Shown: positions 59,360-64,000 of the stretch, in pieces
How positions within the stretch are numbered: position 1 is the stretch's first letter
How the letters are laid out: each line of letters opens with the position of its first letter
DNA from: Kappaphycus alvarezii
Taxonomy: Eukaryota; Rhodophyta; Florideophyceae; Gigartinales; Solieriaceae
Direction: 5' to 3'
Length of the DNA stretch: 64,000 nt
NCBI GenBank assembly: GCA_002205965.3
Contig: NADL03000448.1
Coordinates: forward strand, 1-64,000
Notes under the pieces: generated by a model
What the model saw: only the letters and a program-made list of their open reading frames with translations
Database searches by the model: none
Told to the model about the DNA's origin: nothing
Program-made: the position numbers and the translations under genes

Positions 59360-60283
59360 AGTCAGTGGAGTCGTCTAGGGGAAAAGGCGACGCCTGTGTT
59401 ACATCCTTCATGCAGCTCGGGCTCCGCGAGCGTTCCACATGGAGCAGAAGTGGTCAACGGGGACGATGACGATATTTCTGTGGTAGATGGGGCTGCTACA
59501 TTGAGCAAAACAAAACCCAAGATGGTCAACTACAGCAACTCTGATTTGTATCTGGCAAATGCAGGTCGCGCAGTTGATGCGCACAAGCCTGGTCATGACA
59601 AAAATAAAGGTTTACGAGAAGTTGCAGGAGGTATTTCTAGCAAAAGTGCCGTCTATGTGACTTAAGTACCAAGCGAAGCCCAGCTCTAAGTCCCTACGTG
59701 ACCGCTTCAATCACCCCGTGGAGATACGCCGCAAGGACGTGAAGCGCACTGCTTCTTCATCTGGGATAGCAGAGGCGGTAACTGAGAAGTATCAGCTCAT
59801 GGACGACTTAAGTCTGGAATTGGATGAGTTTCAGGAAGCGGCGAGGAGGGAGAGGGAGGAGGAGGGGGAAGCGGGGAGGAAGTTATTTGAGGCAGGCATG
59901 TCGATTAAGGATAGTCCAATGGAGCGCAAGCACGAGAATCGGATTGCTGAATATGATAACGATAGTAGTTCTGGGAAGACGAAGGGAGTGAAGAGTAAGG
60001 GTGGAGAAGAGGGGCTATTCTGAATTGATTCAAAGCGTGTACAAAGCCATAACGGAGAACTGTAAGCGTCGTCGGGAGATTGAGGAAAAGAACTTGGAGG
60101 TTTTGCAGGGGCATCTTGCCTTCGAGCGCGAGCGTGCAACAAAAGAGGACGGACACGTTGAGAGGAGGTTGGTAAATAGACGAACCTCGAGTGGACATAG
60201 ATAAAGAGGAGCGAAGGGAGGTTAGTAAAGAAAGGACTAAAATCCTAGAAATAGTGGACAAAATGTTTGCTAAGCTAGCCTAA
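59360..60283 (+). pseudogene. SANT/coiled-coil partner protein of Harbinger element 4
   Basis: The N-terminal block reads TKPKMVNYSNSDLYLANA, which matches the start of the SANT/Myb-like accessory proteins of plant and algal PIF/Harbinger elements (NYTxSEDLYLAxAW-type). After frame changes come VKRTASSSGIAEAVTEKYQL, DEFQEAARREREEEGEAGRK, then ENCKRRREIEEKNLEVLQGH, LAFERERATKEDGHVERRL and RVDIDKEERREVSKERTKIL, ending DKMFAKLA. The charged coiled-coil C-terminus is long and well kept. It ends 5 bases before the opposing transposase stop. Confidence 0.72.
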
Positions 60284-60288
60284 CACCC

Positions 60289-61574
60289 TTAAAATGAAGT
60301 GCAGAAGATAGCAAAGCATACGAGGGGTACTTCCAGTCGCTTTATTGATCTCAGAATGGTTGACGTCCATTCCGTGACTAGAACAGAGCATAAGAAACTC
60401 CAAACATCTCGTTTACTCGGACTCAAGTTATTGCTGTAGGGAGGGCAATGTGCACTGGAAGTAAAAGATGTCTGGCCCCTCTTCTCTATACATGCCTTAA
60501 TGTTTACCAAAAGGGCAGGAGCCCGATAAAAAAGCGCAACAGGGCCATCCTCACGTTCAAACCGCGAGTAAAATCGTTCCGAGACCACTGTTGCTTCAAA
60601 TCTTTATATCCCCATTCAACGCTGATGCGAAGCTGGCTTATCACAGTGTTAGAAGCCTTCTGATCGGTTGTGGCGCTCATTCTGTCGAAAGGCCTAATCA
60701 TGTAGGGCCTCATGATATAAGCGAAATCTTCGTATATGTAGAATTGCACATCATCAATTAAAAGGACTGCCTTTAGCTTCTCCTCCATTCCACTCTCCCG
60801 GAAAGCGTCATATCATGTTTTCGGCTTTCTTGCGGTCCATGAAGGCAAAATATAAGGCCGTCCTGGGTCTTAATTGTCTGATATACCAGGCAGTGTATGC
60901 GCTTGTGTCCTGAATATCAGCTTCGCTGCATAGTTCCATGTCCTCCTGGCCTTTTCATCTGGATATTGGTACAGTCAATAAACCCAACATAGCGATCCAG
61001 CGTACATCCATTGACTTTGCGTAGATCGATGCTCTGGATGGCAGCAACTGCGGACGAAATTCGAGAAGATGCCCCTTGGACTCCAAGAATATCTCCATGC
61101 TCTCCCAAAATACCTCACTCAATCTTGAAGATTGCATACAAAACTCCTCCTCGATATCTACTAAACGAATGGGAACGAAATTATTCGCAAAACAACGCAG
61201 CAAGCAGTAATAGGGTCACCAAAACAGCGTTTGCGCTTTGCAAATATTCATTTCAGGTGTATGAAATCCGCCAGCACTCCGATGTGCGCTCTTGAGAACC
61301 GATACCTCGCCATGCTCTCCCCTTCCGTCAACACGTCTAGGTTTAAAGTAGTTCCAGATATGCGTCGCGATCGCCTGCGCAACCTCTCCATATCCTTGTT
61401 AACCTCGACGGCATTGTTCAGGCACGAAAGCGCCAGTTCGTCTTTACCAGCCATCATAGCGCTTTGTGCCATCAACTCCCATTTATCCCTGCGCTCCCGA
61501 TGTTTTACCCAGCTTGAAGTCTGCAAGAGGTATGATTGCATGTCGGTGGGGTACGGTCGGAAGGTTGGACACAA
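60289..61574 (-). pseudogene. PIF/Harbinger-type DDE_4 transposase, best overall copy (element 4)
   Basis: Pieces in order: charged N-terminus (RERRDKWELMAQSAMMAG, LNNAVEVNKDMERLRRRSRR), ARYRFSRAHIGVLADFI, RLVDIEEEFCMQSSRLSEVF, WESMEIFLESKGHLLEFRPQ, then YVGFIDCTNIQMKRPGGHGT (first Asp in FID), VQFYIYEDFAYIMRPYMIRP, and SQLRISVEWGYKDLKQQWSR (Glu in VEW), NDFTRGLNVRMALLR. The HDM-type second Asp region near 60830-60900 is partly deleted or shifted. Frame changes between the pieces show it is inactive. A possible longer start lies near 61782. Confidence 0.82.
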
Positions 61575-61840
61575 AGAAAGGAGAGATAGATAAATTGCCT
61601 AAAATCCGTAACCATGTGGTACTTGAGTAGGAGGCTATATTCTCCGCGCTCATACCCCCAAGACATGCACGAAAAACGTCCGGCGTAAATTGAAAAGCAT
61701 CTACCAAAACTGGTATTTTTGTGTTATTTATTTCGGAAAAATATACGAATTTCGTATTGCGTAATCTCTCTAATGCGGTCAATATTTTTGGAACTGTTTA
61801 TGAAAATGAGGTGTGTGTTATAGGTATTTCGCGCACTGTT

Positions 61841-61854
61841 GTACTGTACTGTAG
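61841..61854. repeat. GTACTGTACTGTAG copy
   Basis: Member of the TACTGTA family upstream of the element-4 transposase. Confidence 0.55.
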
Positions 61855-62150
61855 TTCGGCGACCACTCGCTACAGAAGGAAAGTGATTCCTGTTGACCTA
61901 TGCCGAAAATTGGAGTCTGCACCCCGATCAAGCCCCACAACATCTGCCTTGTCGTGCGTTAGTTCATTTTTCGAAACGATTTCTGAAGCTTGTGCATCTG
62001 TAGCACCAAGAAGCACTCTTTTCCTTCCGAGGTACTTCCGTGCATTGCGGGAGAGATTTAATTTCGGCTGTAAATTCGATAGCGTGACATCCCGTCCGCA
62101 CAAGGAGAAGAGATAAAAGAGACCTTTTTTTCATGGATTCTAGTTGGGGA

Positions 62151-62990
62151 TCAGGCAAGAGCCCCGTCTGGAGGTCCGGTGGTGGGGTAGGTGCGCTGTT
62201 TTCGGTGATTCAGCATGACCGCGGTGTACTGGAGAGCAAATGCCGAGACACGTGTCTTGCGCTTCCGGAATTCAGACAGAGGCTTCCCTCGACGGTCGGC
62301 TGTGAAGTTATTGACGTCATGAAGCGCCTGCAGTCCGGATGACCCGATTTGTCCGTAAATGTCAATGGCGATAGGTAGAAGGTCCATCGGCACGACAAGA
62401 TAGCGCATGGTATTCCCTTTTCCGCTGTTCGGCTCGTGTCAGTGCTGAGAGACCTCCATCGGCTTGGGTGCGATATGGCGCGGAGTAAGGACTGACAATG
62501 GTCACATCAAGACCCTGTATCAAGACCCTGTAGGGTGGGCGCGAATAGAGGTTCTTCGATGACGAGGTCAAGTGCGCGTTGCTCGGCTGGGCTCTTGAGG
62601 AGGTCAGGGGCAAGACTCGCTCCCGAATTACGATGAGGGAAATGACCGGGCTAGTGAGTTTGCGGTAGAGAATATCCCGAAGATGGTTGTAACAGCGCAC
62701 CGCACCGACACCCCTTTTGCAGGTTGATACATGATGGCCCATGCTATCGAGGGGAAGGGGAACAGTGTAGTTACCTTCTAGACAGGTAGGGCAGCGCTGG
62801 AGGCCGCAGAATACTGGGTTGCCTAAGCGAAGGTCGACCATCGTGCGCCATATCTCCCCTGAGGTGTATAGGTCGGTGGACGGCAGCGGAAGTGTTGAGA
62901 AGGGGGCTGAAGCCGTCGAGGCTGTCGAGGCCAGTCATTTGGACATCTGTTGAAAATCAATTTATCTGCGGTCAAAGGATATAGGAAAAC
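62151..62990 (-). mobile_element. RLE retroelement C-terminal fragment, minus strand
   Basis: A 159-codon open piece reads MVDLRLGNPVFCGLQRCPTC, LPLDSMGHHVSTCKRG, AVRCYNHLRDILYRKL, then PPYRVLIQGLDVTIVSPYS and ALTRAEQRKREYHALSCRAD. The C-x2-C, H-x4-C zinc site, the R(C)YNHLRD motif and the DVTIVSP nuclease motif match the two RLE tails at 28-31 kb. An 85-codon piece in another frame supplies the end (DLLPIAIDIYGQIGSSGLQA). The element is truncated to its tail. Confidence 0.72.
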
Positions 62991-63240
62991 TTTTTGTGAA
63001 ACTCGAAGGGGGTCGTATGGATTCTTTGCCTGACACCCGATCCGTCCGACAAAAGACCACGGTTGTCACAGCGTGCCTTGAATCGAGCTGTATGGTAGTT
63101 AGATCTTTTGCAGGCGGTCATGTATTCCTTCTTTCCAATAAAAAAGGTTATTCAGCAAAGAATCACGTATAGGTGGTGACAGTAGAGTGTCCGCCGGGCG
63201 CACACTAAAAGGAATATCCGCAGTACCATGGGCCCCTCAC

Positions 63241-63253
63241 CTCTATAAAAGCC
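63241..63253 (+). promoter_or_regulatory. TATA-like CTCTATAAAAGCC
   Basis: A good TATA-box match on the plus strand, the only one I noticed in the window. A protein-like plus-strand frame without start (RFNSLITNSTRLVNEVLLSA, near 63378-63541) follows, so a small or spliced gene could begin here, but I cannot define it. Confidence 0.3.
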
Positions 63254-63523
63254 ACCCAAAAAGGTAACTATTCCTTATTCTGTACCTCACTACCCGATAC
63301 ATTGATACCGTGCCTGATTCAAATTTCGTCTAATGCCAATTCTGCTCCAAATTTTCGACCATAAACGCGTAAATAGAACCAGTGGCACGATTCAACTCCC
63401 TCATTACCAACAGCACTCGCCTTGTAAATGAAGTTCTCCTTTCCGCTCAGCGCCTAGCATCCAAATTAGCATCGGCTAGTAATTCCGCTGCAACCATAAC
63501 GCCAACCTCAATCTTAGCCCAGC

Positions 63524-63918
63524 TCACACTTCCTCCATAATTGTAGCAGTCTCCCTTAATTCATCTTCAACACCACTGGTTGCTCTTTTAACCTTTCCAG
63601 TACCCCCTTTTTCAACAGTTTCAGCTTCCCCGGCGACGTGATTCTTGATATTCTGCATAAGACAGAAGGTGTGGTATTTCATTCCATTGCATGAGAAGAT
63701 TCAATAAATATGGTGGTATGGATTCGATGAGGGCTTTTGGAAAGCTTTCACGGAGGTCTTGAAGAATTATGCTTTGGTGAGTTCAAAGGGGGTGTGGGGG
63801 CCTACTTAACACGTTAACGAGCTTTGATAGATGCCGCGGCAGTCTTGATGGAGACGAGCCATGGTATGTGGTAGGACTTGTCAAGCCTCGCGATCATGGG
63901 GAAGTAGGATTTATCCAT
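63524..63918 (-). CDS. Possible small spliced gene at the right edge (unresolved)
   Basis: Two minus-strand pieces look coding. The first begins after a CAACAACAACAACG leader with MDKSYFPMIARLDKSYHIPW and stops at 63814. The second (63524-63658) reads NIKNHVAGEAETVEKGGTGK and ends TATIMEEV. An intron between them is plausible (GTTAAC or GTGTTAAG donors; ATGCAG acceptor), but no junction keeps the frame as I read it. Family not recognised. Confidence 0.3.
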
Positions 63919-64000
63919 CGTTGTTGTTGTTGACAGTGCAGTATGGCACAGCAGCGTTGATCCGCGTGTGGTTAGTTTGGTTTAGTCGGAGTAGCTCTTG

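Noticed and set aside
58618..59469. 283-codon Pro-rich plus-strand frame
   Set aside because: It translates a C-rich minisatellite; length is explained by the lack of A/T-rich stop codons.
61870..62103. 77-codon minus-strand frame with good composition
   Set aside because: Protein-like (LNLSRNARKYLGRKRVLLGA), but no family is recognised and it lies between two broken elements; kept as doubtful.
1..64000. tRNA, rRNA or snRNA genes
   Set aside because: Scanning for T-loop-like GGTTCRA motifs and conserved rRNA words gave no cloverleaf or rRNA match I could support by eye; a covariance-model search would decide.

Overview
This is nuclear DNA of a eukaryote that carries a plastid. Genes have few, short GT-AG introns and sit on both strands. 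The window encodes a cytosolic uS19 ribosomal protein, UFM1, a mitochondrial GrpE, a PRL-type phosphatase and a nuclear copy of the cyanobacterial/plastid family DUF2997. Compact, intron-poor genes next to large Copia, PIF/Harbinger and Tc1 debris suggest a red alga, perhaps florideophyte-like. That assignment is inference; the sequence alone does not prove it.

Layout. 1-5.9 kb: four host genes (mitochondrial GrpE cut by the window edge, a UsgS-like membrane protein, an Arg-rich unknown protein, a PRL-type phosphatase). 6-8.8 kb: intergenic DNA full of a short palindromic repeat, core TACTGTACAGTA. 8.8-16.5 kb: an AT-rich stretch with no convincing gene. 16.5-19.6 kb: decayed coding remnants. 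19.6-25.5 kb: a second compact host cluster (ZnF-UBP protein, RPS15, UFM1, a four-helix membrane protein, DUF2997 plastid protein). 25.9-63 kb: almost wholly mobile-element remains. The right edge may hold the start of another gene.

Mobile region. There are four fragments of non-LTR retroelements with a restriction-like endonuclease (RLE) tail, two Tc1/mariner DD34E copies (one with visible terminal inverted repeats), two Copia-like LTR retrotransposons in opposite orientation, and four degraded PIF/Harbinger-type elements. All four Harbinger copies keep the same design: a DDE_4 transposase and a charged coiled-coil partner protein on opposite strands, tail to tail, meeting within 0-600 bp.

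The host genes are ordinary housekeeping functions with no evident common pathway: mitochondrial protein folding, translation, ufmylation, ubiquitin binding, phosphatase signalling and a plastid protein. Two host genes near the left end are broken by three apparent one-base losses in homopolymer runs, all in the same direction, so assembly error is a serious alternative to real decay.
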